Source: Sphingomonadaceae bacterium (lineage in GTDB: Bacteria; Pseudomonadota; Alphaproteobacteria; Sphingomonadales; Sphingomonadaceae). Taken from it: DNA of 22,867 nt. Of the stretch, positions 8,861 through 16,957 are shown in pieces (within the stretch, counting starts at the first letter, position 1; each line of letters begins with the position of its first letter). The translations under genes and the position numbers were made by a program. Under the pieces are notes generated by a model, which searched no databases, was not told the origin of the DNA, and saw only the letters and a program-made list of their open reading frames with translations. The stretch lies in the NCBI GenBank assembly GCA_016462305.1, contig JAEMTM010000015.1, forward strand, positions 1 to 22,867. Reading direction: 5' to 3'.

Positions 8861-10299
8861 CCGTCCGGATATCCGATGATGCCGTGGCCATCGCGTGCGG
8901 CGCCGACGAAGTTGCGGCTGCGTTCATCGCAGCGGGCGTTGCGGTCGAGCGCGTTTCTAGCTGGGGTATGCAATATCTGGAGCCATTGGTGGACATCGAT
9001 GGCGTCGGCTATGGTCCGGTGTCGGTCGATCAGGTTGCGGACATCATTGACGGTAAAGCGCCATCCTTGGGTCGCATCGCGGATCATCCCTTTATCGCCA
9101 CCCAAACCCGCCTGACCTTCGCGCGCGCAGGCAAAACCCGACCGCTTTCGCTCGACGATTATTACGCATCGCAAGGTTGGCTTGGGCTGGCGAAAGCGCA
9201 CGAAATGGGTGCCGAAGCGACCATTGATACCGTTATCACATCGGGCCTTCGCGGTCGCGGCGGCGCGGGTTTTCCTGCCGGCATAAAATGGCAGACGGTC
9301 GCGCGCGCCGATGGTGGCCAGAAATATATCGTCTGTAATGCCGACGAAGGCGACAGCGCCACTTTTGCCGACCGTATGGTGATGGAGGGCGACCCCTTCA
9401 TGCTGATTGAAGGCATGGCGATTGCCGGTTTCGCGGTCGGGGCGGACAAGGGCTATGTGTATATCCGCTCCGAATATCCCCATGCTATCGCCAAGATGGA
9501 AGCCGCTATCAGGCTTTCGGCCCATTTGGTTGCGCCATTTGTCGTCGAAGTCCGCGTTGGCGCAGGCGCCTATGTGTGCGGCGAGGAAACATCGCTGCTG
9601 AACAGCCTAGAAGGCAAAAGGGGCGAGGTGCGCGCAAAGCCGCCACTGCCCGCGTTGGAAGGGCTGTTTGGCAAGCCTACAGCCGTTAATAATGTGCTCA
9701 CGCTTGCCGCGCTGCCATGGATATTGACGCATGGCGGTGAGGCTTATGCCGCATTTGGTGCGGGCCGATCCAGGGGCACTATGCCCATCCAGATTGCGGG
9801 CAACGTAAAGCATGGCGGCCTTTACGAAGTGGCCTTCGGCATCACGCTGGGCGAACTGGTCAATGATATAGGCGGCGGCACAGCGAGCGGCCGCCCCGTG
9901 CGTTGTGTGCAAGTCGGGGGCCCATTGGGCGCGTATTTACCGCCTGCGCAATTTCATCTCCCGCTCGATTACGAAGCCTTTGCGGCTGCCGACGCGCTGG
10001 TCGGCCATGCGGGTATCACTGTTTTCGACGATACCGTCGATATGGCGCAAATGGCGCGCTTTGCGATGGAATTTTGCGCCATTGAAAGCTGCGGAAAATG
10101 CACGCCCTGCCGCTTGGGAAGCACACGCGGCGTTGAAACGATTGACCAGATTATTGCGGGCAAAAATGTCGAGGCGAATCTCGCGTTGATTGCCGATCTG
10201 TCCGAAACCATGAAGTTCGGGTCGCTCTGCGCTCTGGGTGGCTTCACACCTTATCCGGTCATGAGCGCCATCAAGCATTTTCCTGAGGATTTCCGGTGA
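8857..10299 (+). CDS. fdsB: NAD-dependent formate dehydrogenase, beta (diaphorase) subunit
   Basis: FMN- and NADH-binding subunit that passes electrons from formate to NAD+, homologous to NuoF. The 480 residues begin with a thioredoxin-like region (about 5-80), then the NADH/FMN domain with GLRGRGGAGFP (130-140), ADEGDSATFADR (162-173) and GAGAYVCGEETSLLNSLEG (235-253), then the [4Fe-4S] motif SCGKCTPCRLGS with C412, C415, C418 and the fourth ligand C458. The start is GTG at 8857 in a GTGA overlap with fdsG, with GGAGG 5 nt upstream. The stop overlaps the mobA GTG in the same way. All expected cofactor residues are present. Confidence 0.95.
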   Translation: MTVRISDDAVAIACGADEVAAAFIAAGVAVERVSSWGMQYLEPLVDIDGVGYGPVSVDQVADIIDGKAPSLGRIADHPFIATQTRLTFARAGKTRPLSLDDYYASQGWLGLAKAHEMGAEATIDTVITSGLRGRGGAGFPAGIKWQTVARADGGQKYIVCNADEGDSATFADRMVMEGDPFMLIEGMAIAGFAVGADKGYVYIRSEYPHAIAKMEAAIRLSAHLVAPFVVEVRVGAGAYVCGEETSLLNSLEGKRGEVRAKPPLPALEGLFGKPTAVNNVLTLAALPWILTHGGEAYAAFGAGRSRGTMPIQIAGNVKHGGLYEVAFGITLGELVNDIGGGTASGRPVRCVQVGGPLGAYLPPAQFHLPLDYEAFAAADALVGHAGITVFDDTVDMAQMARFAMEFCAIESCGKCTPCRLGSTRGVETIDQIIAGKNVEANLALIADLSETMKFGSLCALGGFTPYPVMSAIKHFPEDFR

Positions 10300-10841
10300 G
10301 AAGGCTGGGCGCTATCATTGCCGGTGGCAAGGCGACGCGCTTTGGCAGCGACAAGGCCGCTGCATATTTGAACGGTCGCCCGTTGATCGAACATATTGCC
10401 GATGGATTGCGCGAACAGGTTGACAGGATCATTGTCTGCGGACGCGCATGGCCGGGAATGGATTGGGTGGACGACACCCCTTTTGCCGATATGGGGCCAT
10501 TGGGCGGCCTGAATGCTGCTTTTTTATATGCGCAACAAAACGGCTTTGACGCAGTATTGACCGCTGGCTGCGACGTCGTTCCCGTGCCGGAATTGCCCCG
10601 CAATCTGCCCAATGGACGTGCCGTCTATATCGACGGGCATTATCTGTTCGGCCTGTGGCCCGTTGCGCTTGCACCTGTTCTTGACAGACATCTGCACAAT
10701 CAGGATAATCTTTCGATGCGAAGCTGGATCACATTAACCGGCGCGCAGGCGATCAGTTCTTTAGTTGCATTGCACAATTTGAACACGCCTTTGGACCTTG
10801 CGCAATATGCTGCGCAACAATCGCAAATGGGTGTAAGCTAG
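10296..10841 (+). CDS. mobA: Molybdenum cofactor guanylyltransferase
   Basis: MobA attaches GMP to molybdopterin, the step that makes the bis-MGD cofactor needed by FdsA. The 181-residue product carries the nucleotide-binding signature IIAGGKATRFGSDKAA (residues 7-22), then DTPFADMGPLGGL and TAGCDVVPVP, which match the NTP-transferase core. The start is GTG, overlapping the fdsB stop by 4 nt, with GAGG upstream. It is slightly short for MobA but complete. Its place between fdsB and fdsA is less usual than the plain fdsGBA order and suggests cofactor supply is co-regulated with the enzyme. Confidence 0.9.
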   Translation: MRRLGAIIAGGKATRFGSDKAAAYLNGRPLIEHIADGLREQVDRIIVCGRAWPGMDWVDDTPFADMGPLGGLNAAFLYAQQNGFDAVLTAGCDVVPVPELPRNLPNGRAVYIDGHYLFGLWPVALAPVLDRHLHNQDNLSMRSWITLTGAQAISSLVALHNLNTPLDLAQYAAQQSQMGVS

Positions 10842-10849
10842 GTAGATAT

Positions 10850-13708
10850 ATGACATACCAGCCGCAAAAAGATTTCGGAACGCCGGAAAGTCGCTCGGAC
10901 GCGGCGGTGTCGCTGACCATTGATGGCCGGGAAGTCACTGTGCCCGCTGGCACCAGCGTCATGCGCGCGGCGGCCGAACAAGGCACGTCCATTCCCAAAT
11001 TATGCGCGACCGATAGCGTCAAAAGCTATGGCTCATGCCGCTTATGTCTTGTCGAAATTGACGGGCGCAGGGGCACGCCCGCAAGCTGCACCACGCAAGT
11101 TGAACCGGGCATGGTCGTCCGCACGCAAACCCCGCAACTGGCCAAATTGCGCAAAGGCGTGATGGAGCTATATATTTCCGACCATCCGCTCGATTGTCTG
11201 ACATGCGCCGCAAATGGGGATTGCGAATTGCAGGATCAGGCGGGCGCCGTTGGCTTGCGCGATGTGCGTTATGATGTGCAGGCGACGCATCTGGGGCAAG
11301 AAAAGGATCACTCCAACCCTTATTTCGATTTCGATCCCAGCAAGTGCATTGCCTGCTCGCGTTGCATCCGCGCCTGTGATGAAGTGCAAGGCACGCTTGC
11401 GCTTACCATGGAAGGCAGGGGTTGGGACTCCAAAATATCCGCAGGGTTCGCGAGCGACAATTTCATGGGTTCGGAGTGCGTTTCGTGCGGTGCCTGTGTG
11501 CAAGCCTGCCCCACGGCGACCTTGGTCGAGAAAAAAGTTGTTGAGGTCGGCACACCGGAACGTAGCGTCGTTACGACCTGCGCTTATTGCGGTGTCGGCT
11601 GCACCTTCCGCGCAGAAATGCGCGGTGAACAATTGGTCCGTATGGTCCCTTATAAAGACGGCAAGGCCAATCGCGGCCATAGTTGCGTCAAGGGCCGCTT
11701 TGCATGGGGCTATGCCCAGCATCAGGAACGCATCCTAAAGCCCATGATCCGCAAGTCGATCAACGACCCGTGGCGTGCGGTCGAATGGGACGAGGCCTTT
11801 GCCTATACCGCGTCCGAACTGAAACGGATTAGCGCAAAATACGGCCGCAATGCCCTTGGCGGCATCACGTCAAGCCGTTGCACCAACGAAGAAACCTTCC
11901 TTGTGCAAAAACTTGTGCGTGCGGGCTTTGGCAATAACAACGTCGATACCTGCGCGCGCGTGTGTCATTCGCCGACCGGATATGGCCTCAAAACCACCTT
12001 TGGCACCAGCGCCGGAACGCAGGATTTTGACAGTGTCGAAGACAGCGATGTCATCCTGATCATTGGTGCGAACCCCACCGATGGCCACCCCGTTTTCGCC
12101 AGCCGAATGAAACGCCGTTTGCGCGGACAGGACGGACGTCCCGGCGCAAAACTTATCGTCATCGACCCGCGCCGGACCGATATTGTGCGTTCCCCGCATA
12201 TCGAGGCGCAGCATCATCTGCCCTTACGCCCTGGCACCAATGTTGCGGTGTTGACCGCAATGGCGCATGTTATCGTGACCGAGGGTCTGGCCGATGAAGC
12301 CTTTATTCGCGAACGGTGCGATTGGGACGAATATAGCCATTGGGCCGAATTTGTTTCGCAAGCCCGCAACAGCCCCGAAAATCTGCAGCCAGTCACTTTG
12401 GTCGATGCCGAAGACTTACGCGCAGCGGCGCGGCTTTATGCCACAGGCGGCAATGGTGCGATTTATTATGGCTTGGGCGTTACCGAACATTCGCAAGGCA
12501 GCTCAACGGTGATGGCAATCGCCAATTTGGCAATGGCAACGGGCAATATTGGTCGCAGCGGCGTTGGCGTAAACCCGCTTCGCGGCCAGAACAACGTCCA
12601 AGGCGCGTGCGACATGGGCAGCTTCCCGCATGAACTTGCCGGCTATCGCCACATAAGCGATCATGACGCGCGGTCCTTGTTTGAAAAGGATTGGGGCGTG
12701 ACGCTGGATCCGGAACCCGGCCTGCGCATTCCCAATATGCTGGATGCTGCGGTCGATGGCGTGTTCAAGGCGCTCTATTGCCAGGGTGAGGATATCCTAC
12801 AGTCCGATCCGAACACAGCCCATGTGTCCGCAGGGCTGGCCGCGATGGAATGTGTGATCGTCCACGATCTTTTCCTCAACGAAACCGCAAATTACGCGCA
12901 TATCTTCCTGCCCGGATCGACCTTTTTGGAAAAGAACGGCACCTTCACCAATGCCGAACGCCGCATTCAACCGGTGCGCAAGGTGATGACCCCCATGAAC
13001 GGGTTGGAGGATTGGGAAGTCACGCAGCGGCTGGCGCAAGCGATGGGGCTGGATTGGAACTATAGCCACCCGTCCGAAATCATGGACGAAATCGCGCGGC
13101 TTACGCCAACCTTTGCCGGCGTATCCTTTGCGCGGTTGGATGCGCTGGGCTCGCTGCAATGGCCCGTGACCGCCGACGCGCCGGACGGATCACCCATCAT
13201 GCACATTGACGGCTTTGTGCGCGGCAAGGGCAAGTTTGTGGTGACCGATTATGTCCCAACAGATGAGAAAACCGGCCCACGTTTCCCGTTATTGCTGACC
13301 ACTGGGCGGATATTGTCGCAATATAATGTTGGCGCGCAAACACGGCGGACCGAAAATGTCGCGTGGCATCCTGAGGATTTGCTCGAAATTCATCCGGTGG
13401 ATGCCGAAGATCGCGGCGTCAAATCGGGCGATTGGGTGAAGCTGGCGAGCCGCGCGGGCGAGACTACGTTGCGTGCCAATGTGACCGACCGCGTTGCCCC
13501 GGGCGTTGTCTATACCACATTCCACCATGCGGTAACGCAGGCCAATGTTGTCACCACCGACTATAGCGACTGGGCGACCAATTGCCCCGAATATAAGGTC
13601 ACGGCGGTGCAGATCAGCGCATCGAACGGACCAACCGAGTGGCAAGAAGAATATGAGGCCTTTTCGGCCCGCGCGCGGCGCGTGGAAAGCGGGATTGCCG
13701 CCGAATGA
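10850..13708 (+). CDS. fdsA: Formate dehydrogenase, alpha (catalytic molybdenum) subunit
   Basis: Catalytic bis-MGD subunit that oxidises formate to CO2 in the soluble NAD+-linked complex. The 952 residues hold, in order: a [2Fe-2S] domain (C52, C63, C66, C80); a His/Cys [4Fe-4S] site (H112, C116, C119, C125); two ferredoxin-type clusters (C166, C169, C172, C176 and C210, C213, C216, C220); the molybdopterin-domain [4Fe-4S] (C244, C247, C251, C279); and the active site DTCARVCHSPT, where C372 is the expected Mo ligand and H373 its partner. A non-seleno, cysteine-type enzyme is indicated. AGGTAG precedes the ATG. It overlaps fdsD by ATGA. All cluster ligands appear intact. Confidence 0.97.
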   Translation: MTYQPQKDFGTPESRSDAAVSLTIDGREVTVPAGTSVMRAAAEQGTSIPKLCATDSVKSYGSCRLCLVEIDGRRGTPASCTTQVEPGMVVRTQTPQLAKLRKGVMELYISDHPLDCLTCAANGDCELQDQAGAVGLRDVRYDVQATHLGQEKDHSNPYFDFDPSKCIACSRCIRACDEVQGTLALTMEGRGWDSKISAGFASDNFMGSECVSCGACVQACPTATLVEKKVVEVGTPERSVVTTCAYCGVGCTFRAEMRGEQLVRMVPYKDGKANRGHSCVKGRFAWGYAQHQERILKPMIRKSINDPWRAVEWDEAFAYTASELKRISAKYGRNALGGITSSRCTNEETFLVQKLVRAGFGNNNVDTCARVCHSPTGYGLKTTFGTSAGTQDFDSVEDSDVILIIGANPTDGHPVFASRMKRRLRGQDGRPGAKLIVIDPRRTDIVRSPHIEAQHHLPLRPGTNVAVLTAMAHVIVTEGLADEAFIRERCDWDEYSHWAEFVSQARNSPENLQPVTLVDAEDLRAAARLYATGGNGAIYYGLGVTEHSQGSSTVMAIANLAMATGNIGRSGVGVNPLRGQNNVQGACDMGSFPHELAGYRHISDHDARSLFEKDWGVTLDPEPGLRIPNMLDAAVDGVFKALYCQGEDILQSDPNTAHVSAGLAAMECVIVHDLFLNETANYAHIFLPGSTFLEKNGTFTNAERRIQPVRKVMTPMNGLEDWEVTQRLAQAMGLDWNYSHPSEIMDEIARLTPTFAGVSFARLDALGSLQWPVTADAPDGSPIMHIDGFVRGKGKFVVTDYVPTDEKTGPRFPLLLTTGRILSQYNVGAQTRRTENVAWHPEDLLEIHPVDAEDRGVKSGDWVKLASRAGETTLRANVTDRVAPGVVYTTFHHAVTQANVVTTDYSDWATNCPEYKVTAVQISASNGPTEWQEEYEAFSARARRVESGIAAE

Positions 13709-13917
13709 ACAGTGAGGAGCGCCTCATCTACATGGCGAACCAGATTGCGACCAATCTGGCAACCGACGCTGCGCCCGTTGCCGCGGTTGCCGACCATATT
13801 CAGGCATTCTGGGACCCGCGGATGAAAAGGATGATTTTTGCCCACGGAACCGATGGCCTGTCGCCGGTTGCTGCGGCCGCCATTCGCTTGCTGGCCGACG
13901 CGCAAAATGGCGGTTGA
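13705..13917 (+). CDS. fdsD: Formate dehydrogenase, delta subunit
   Basis: A 70-residue protein of the FdsD family, recognisable by MANQIATNL near the start and HIQAFWDPRMKRMI in the middle. In the R. capsulatus and C. necator type enzymes the delta subunit supports maturation or stability of the complex; its exact role is less clear than for the larger subunits. Its ATG overlaps the fdsA stop by 4 nt, and its 3' end overlaps the fdhD start, so it lies inside a coupled translation run. No cofactor motif is present. Confidence 0.9.
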   Translation: MNSEERLIYMANQIATNLATDAAPVAAVADHIQAFWDPRMKRMIFAHGTDGLSPVAAAAIRLLADAQNGG

Positions 13918-14707
13918 ACAGGGCGCAAAACCGATACGCTTTGCGGTGCTTAAACCCGGTCATGGTGCGCCCGAAGCTATTGAAAGAGCCGTTATAGCCG
14001 AGGCACCCGTCGCCATTGAATATAATGGCATCGGCTATGCCGTGATGATGGCAACGCCGATTGATCTTGACGACTATGCCGTGGGTTTCAGCCTGTCGGA
14101 AGGGTTGATTGAGCGCCCCGACGATATTCTGGCCCTTGATGCCCATAGGTCAGAATTGGGCTGGATATTGCGCATTCAGGTGCCGCAGAAAAATGCCGAG
14201 AAAGTGTTTGCCCGCGCCCGTCAGCGCGTCTCCGAAAGTAGCTGCGGCCTGTGTGGCATGGACAATCTCGAAGAAGTCATGCGCCCTTTGCCGCGCATAA
14301 CGGCGCAGATTGCGGTCGCCGATGCCGCAATTTTTGCGGCGCTATCCGCATTGCGGTCGCATCAGACATTGAATGCACAAACCGGGTCCGCACATGCGGC
14401 GGCGTTCTGCACGCCCGATGGTGCTATCCTGATGACGCGCGAGGATGTGGGTCGCCATAATGCGCTCGACAAGTTGATTGGCGCACTCGCCCGCGCCGAC
14501 ATCAATATTACAGCCGGCTTTATCATCCTGACCGCGCGGTGCAGCCTTGAACTGGTGCAAAAGACGATCCTTGCTAACTGTCCAATGCTCGTAACGATTT
14601 CGGCGGCGACCGATCTGGCGATCCATATCGCGCAAAAATCCGGCCTGCGCTTGGTCAGTCTGGCGCGTGCGGACTCGGCGCTTGCCGCAATGCCCCAAAG
14701 CGGCTGA
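13907..14707 (+). CDS. fdhD: FdhD-type sulfurtransferase for formate dehydrogenase maturation
   Basis: Transfers sulfur from a cysteine desulfurase to the Mo-bis-MGD cofactor so that formate dehydrogenase becomes active (called FdsC in fds operons). The start at 13907 gives 266 residues, the family size. Open frame upstream to 13838 lies inside fdsD and has no FdhD similarity. Motifs are EAPVAIEYNG, the redox Cys pair SSCGLCG (C113, C116), and TREDVGRHNALDKLIG (177-192). The ATG lies inside fdsD, overlapping it by 11 nt. Its 3' end overlaps the convergent lysR gene by 53 bp. It completes the set of structural and maturation genes for the enzyme. Confidence 0.93.
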   Translation: MAVEQGAKPIRFAVLKPGHGAPEAIERAVIAEAPVAIEYNGIGYAVMMATPIDLDDYAVGFSLSEGLIERPDDILALDAHRSELGWILRIQVPQKNAEKVFARARQRVSESSCGLCGMDNLEEVMRPLPRITAQIAVADAAIFAALSALRSHQTLNAQTGSAHAAAFCTPDGAILMTREDVGRHNALDKLIGALARADINITAGFIILTARCSLELVQKTILANCPMLVTISAATDLAIHIAQKSGLRLVSLARADSALAAMPQSG

Positions 14708-15569
14708 TCAACCAGCTTCGGAGCATCGAAATCGCGGGGTCGGCCAGATCATCGGCGTGGAGTTTCAAATAATAGCCATAGCCGTCTTCCATCACCGCAT
14801 CATAAGGCATCACCAGCCGCCCATCGGCAATGTCCTGCGCGAACATATCAATATCGCCCAAAAAGACGCCCTTGGCGGCCATGGCATATTGCGCCACCGC
14901 AATCGTGGTATCAAAGGCAAGACCAGCATGCGTGGCGACGGCCAACTGGCTCTGCCGAAGATAGGCCGTCCACAAAAGGTCGCGCGGCTCGCCATCGAGC
15001 TTGAGGTGCAAAAGCTCCTCACTTTTCAAAAAATCCTCCAGCGACTTGCCTTGACCGCTGGCCGCTGTTGCGGGCGAACATAGCGGCGCAACGCGCACCA
15101 TCCAGAGAAGATCGGTAATCCGGTCATCGACATTGGGCCGGTCATACACAATCGCCATGTCGAAATCGGTTGAGGGCAGCCCCGTCACATGCGCGCTCGA
15201 CACATCAAGGCGCAAATCGGGATGTTCAATATGAAAATCACGCAGCATCGGCAGGAACAATTGTTGCAGCAGCGACGGCGGCACATGCAGCCGCAGCGAA
15301 CGGCCGGCCACCGCATCATCGCGAATGGAATTCATCGTTTGTTCGATCCGGTCGAGGCATTTGCTCACCACCGGCAACAATTCTTCGCCAGCCGCCGTCA
15401 GCGAAAGCCGCGACGCGTCACGCACGAACAATTGCTTGCCCAGCAGCTCCTCAAGTCCGCCAACATGACGGCTCATCGCACTTTGCGACACCGAAAGCGC
15501 CGACGCACCGCCGGTGAAGCTGAGATTCTGCCCGACCGCTTCAAAGGCGCGCAGGGCATTTAATGGCAA
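14655..15569 (-). CDS. LysR-family transcriptional regulator
   Basis: A 304-residue LysR protein of GcvA-like sequence. It has an N-terminal winged helix-turn-helix (about 1-60, PLNALRAFEAVGQNLSFTGG and SQSAMSRHVGGLEELLG) and a periplasmic-binding-protein-like effector domain (about 88-295). The listed start is TTG at 15569; no good Shine-Dalgarno is visible, and CTG one codon earlier is also possible, so the exact N-terminus is uncertain. The gene diverges from the Rieske oxygenase operon, the classic arrangement for a LysR activator of the adjacent operon, and its 3' end overlaps fdhD. The effector is presumably the substrate or an intermediate of the demethylation pathway, which is inference. 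Confidence 0.9.
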   Translation of the reverse strand: MPLNALRAFEAVGQNLSFTGGASALSVSQSAMSRHVGGLEELLGKQLFVRDASRLSLTAAGEELLPVVSKCLDRIEQTMNSIRDDAVAGRSLRLHVPPSLLQQLFLPMLRDFHIEHPDLRLDVSSAHVTGLPSTDFDMAIVYDRPNVDDRITDLLWMVRVAPLCSPATAASGQGKSLEDFLKSEELLHLKLDGEPRDLLWTAYLRQSQLAVATHAGLAFDTTIAVAQYAMAAKGVFLGDIDMFAQDIADGRLVMPYDAVMEDGYGYYLKLHADDLADPAISMLRSWLISRFGALRQAPSPHAPD

Positions 15570-15643
15570 CCAGCGACGGTTAATAGTGCTACGATTGGAT
15601 ATGGTATCGACCTTTCAACGGTGCGTAAATTCTTAGCCGCAAT

Positions 15644-15671
15644 ATAGCCCGACATTTTGACATAGGGCTAT
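15644..15671. promoter_or_regulatory. Inverted repeat ATAGCCC-N14-GGGCTAT between lysR and the Rieske operon
   Basis: Perfect 7-bp arms (15644-15650 and 15665-15671) with a 14-nt spacer lie in the 176-bp divergent region. The site is 75 bp upstream of the Rieske ATG and 75 bp from the lysR start. A TTGACA (15657-15662) lies inside it, but no matching -10 box is at normal spacing. It is a plausible operator for the adjacent LysR protein, with both promoters nearby. Confidence 0.38.
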
Positions 15672-15745
15672 GCGAAAATGCGACTTTATTCGTTTTCATA
15701 TCTGGCCCATTCCCGTTTGGGAGAGATTTGCACAAAGGCCCAATC

Positions 15746-16957
15746 ATGGATTTGCAGCGGATAAGCGCGCTTTTTGAACAGCGTCGTGAAGGGCACACCT
15801 TGCCCCAGGCTTTATATACGCAAGCCGAGAGCTTTGATTTTGATATGGCCGCGATCTTCGGCCAAAGCTGGCTGATGGCCGGTATGGAATGCGAATTGCC
15901 AAAAGCAGGCAGTTACATCTCCATGATGGTGGGCAAATGGCCTGTGGTCATCACACGGGACAAGGAGGGCGTAATCCGCGCCTTTCACAATAGTTGCCGT
16001 CATCGCGGATCAATGATTTGCGCGCTTGGCAGTGGCACAACGCCTAAGCTGGTCTGCCCCTATCACCGTTGGACCTATGATCTCGACGGCACCTTATTCG
16101 CGGCTGGCCGGATGGACAGCAGCTTCGACAAAAGCGAACATGGCCTAAAACCTGTTGCGATTGAATGCATATCGGGCACGATCTTCATTTGCCTTTCGGA
16201 TACGCCGCCTCCCATTGACGACTTTCGCGCAAAGCTGACCGCATATGCCGCGCCGCATAATCTGGCCGATGCAAAGCTAGCCTATGAAAGCGTTCTGGTC
16301 GAAAATGCCAATTGGAAACTGGTGATGGAAAATGGCCGCGAATGCTATCATTGCAGCACCGGCCATCCAGAATTGTCGAAGACATTTCCCGTCGGCATGT
16401 CGAAGCATTTTGACAGCGGCCATGATGACCGCATCATGGCGTTTGAAGCCCAAATGGACGCGCTTGGCCTACCGCAAACCTCCGTTGAGGGCCATTATTG
16501 GCAAATCGCCCGCTTTGCGTTGAATGAAGGCTGCGTTTCGATATCCGGCGATGGCAAGCATCTGTCAAAAAAGCTGATGTGTGAAGCCAATGGCGGCGAT
16601 ATCGGTTCGATGCGCTGGGCGGTTGATCCGCATTGCTTTGTCCATTGCACGGCGGACCATGTTTTCATGTTCAGCGCCATGCCCGTTGGCCCCAATGAAA
16701 CCCATGTCACGGGCAAATGGTATGTGCATAAGGACGCCGTTGAAGGCGTCGATTATGACGTTGAAAGGCTCATCGCCTTATGGACCGTCACCAATTTGGA
16801 AGACAAGGCGCTGGCCGAGAACAATCAACTTGGCGTCAACAGCCTCGGCTACACACCTGGCCCTTATTCGCAAGAAGCCGAAATGCTGGCGCAGCGTTTT
16901 ACCGACTATTATTGTGACAAGGCCCGTGATTATATTGCGACCCATGGCAAAGGATAA
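15746..16957 (+). CDS. Rieske non-heme iron oxygenase, quaternary ammonium (betaine) demethylase type
   Basis: A 403-residue oxygenase alpha subunit. The Rieske [2Fe-2S] ligands are C84 and H86 (CRHRGSM) and C104 and H107 (CPYHRWTYDLDG). The mononuclear iron site is NGRECYHCSTGHPEL with H202 and H207, plus the acidic ligand D353 (LEDKALAENNQ). The ECYHC.xx.H form and the C-terminal layout resemble glycine betaine (GbcA) and proline betaine (Stc2) demethylases, which release formaldehyde from an N-methyl group, rather than ring-hydroxylating dioxygenases. An in-frame TTG at 15728 has GGAG 4 nt upstream and would add six residues; the ATG has no close ribosome site, so the start is unsettled. 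It is first in the divergent operon. No reductase partner gene is in the window. Confidence 0.88.
   Translation: MDLQRISALFEQRREGHTLPQALYTQAESFDFDMAAIFGQSWLMAGMECELPKAGSYISMMVGKWPVVITRDKEGVIRAFHNSCRHRGSMICALGSGTTPKLVCPYHRWTYDLDGTLFAAGRMDSSFDKSEHGLKPVAIECISGTIFICLSDTPPPIDDFRAKLTAYAAPHNLADAKLAYESVLVENANWKLVMENGRECYHCSTGHPELSKTFPVGMSKHFDSGHDDRIMAFEAQMDALGLPQTSVEGHYWQIARFALNEGCVSISGDGKHLSKKLMCEANGGDIGSMRWAVDPHCFVHCTADHVFMFSAMPVGPNETHVTGKWYVHKDAVEGVDYDVERLIALWTVTNLEDKALAENNQLGVNSLGYTPGPYSQEAEMLAQRFTDYYCDKARDYIATHGKG

Noticed and set aside
10296..10841. Considered whether mobA is a foreign insertion breaking the operon
   Set aside because: Codon use looks like the neighbours, junctions overlap or are only 8 nt, and the function matches FDH needs; there are no insertion marks.
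16581..16943. Upstream in-frame extension of the PLP enzyme
   Set aside because: It lies wholly in another frame of the Rieske gene and has no similarity to the family; the conserved N-terminus starts just after the ATG at 16944.
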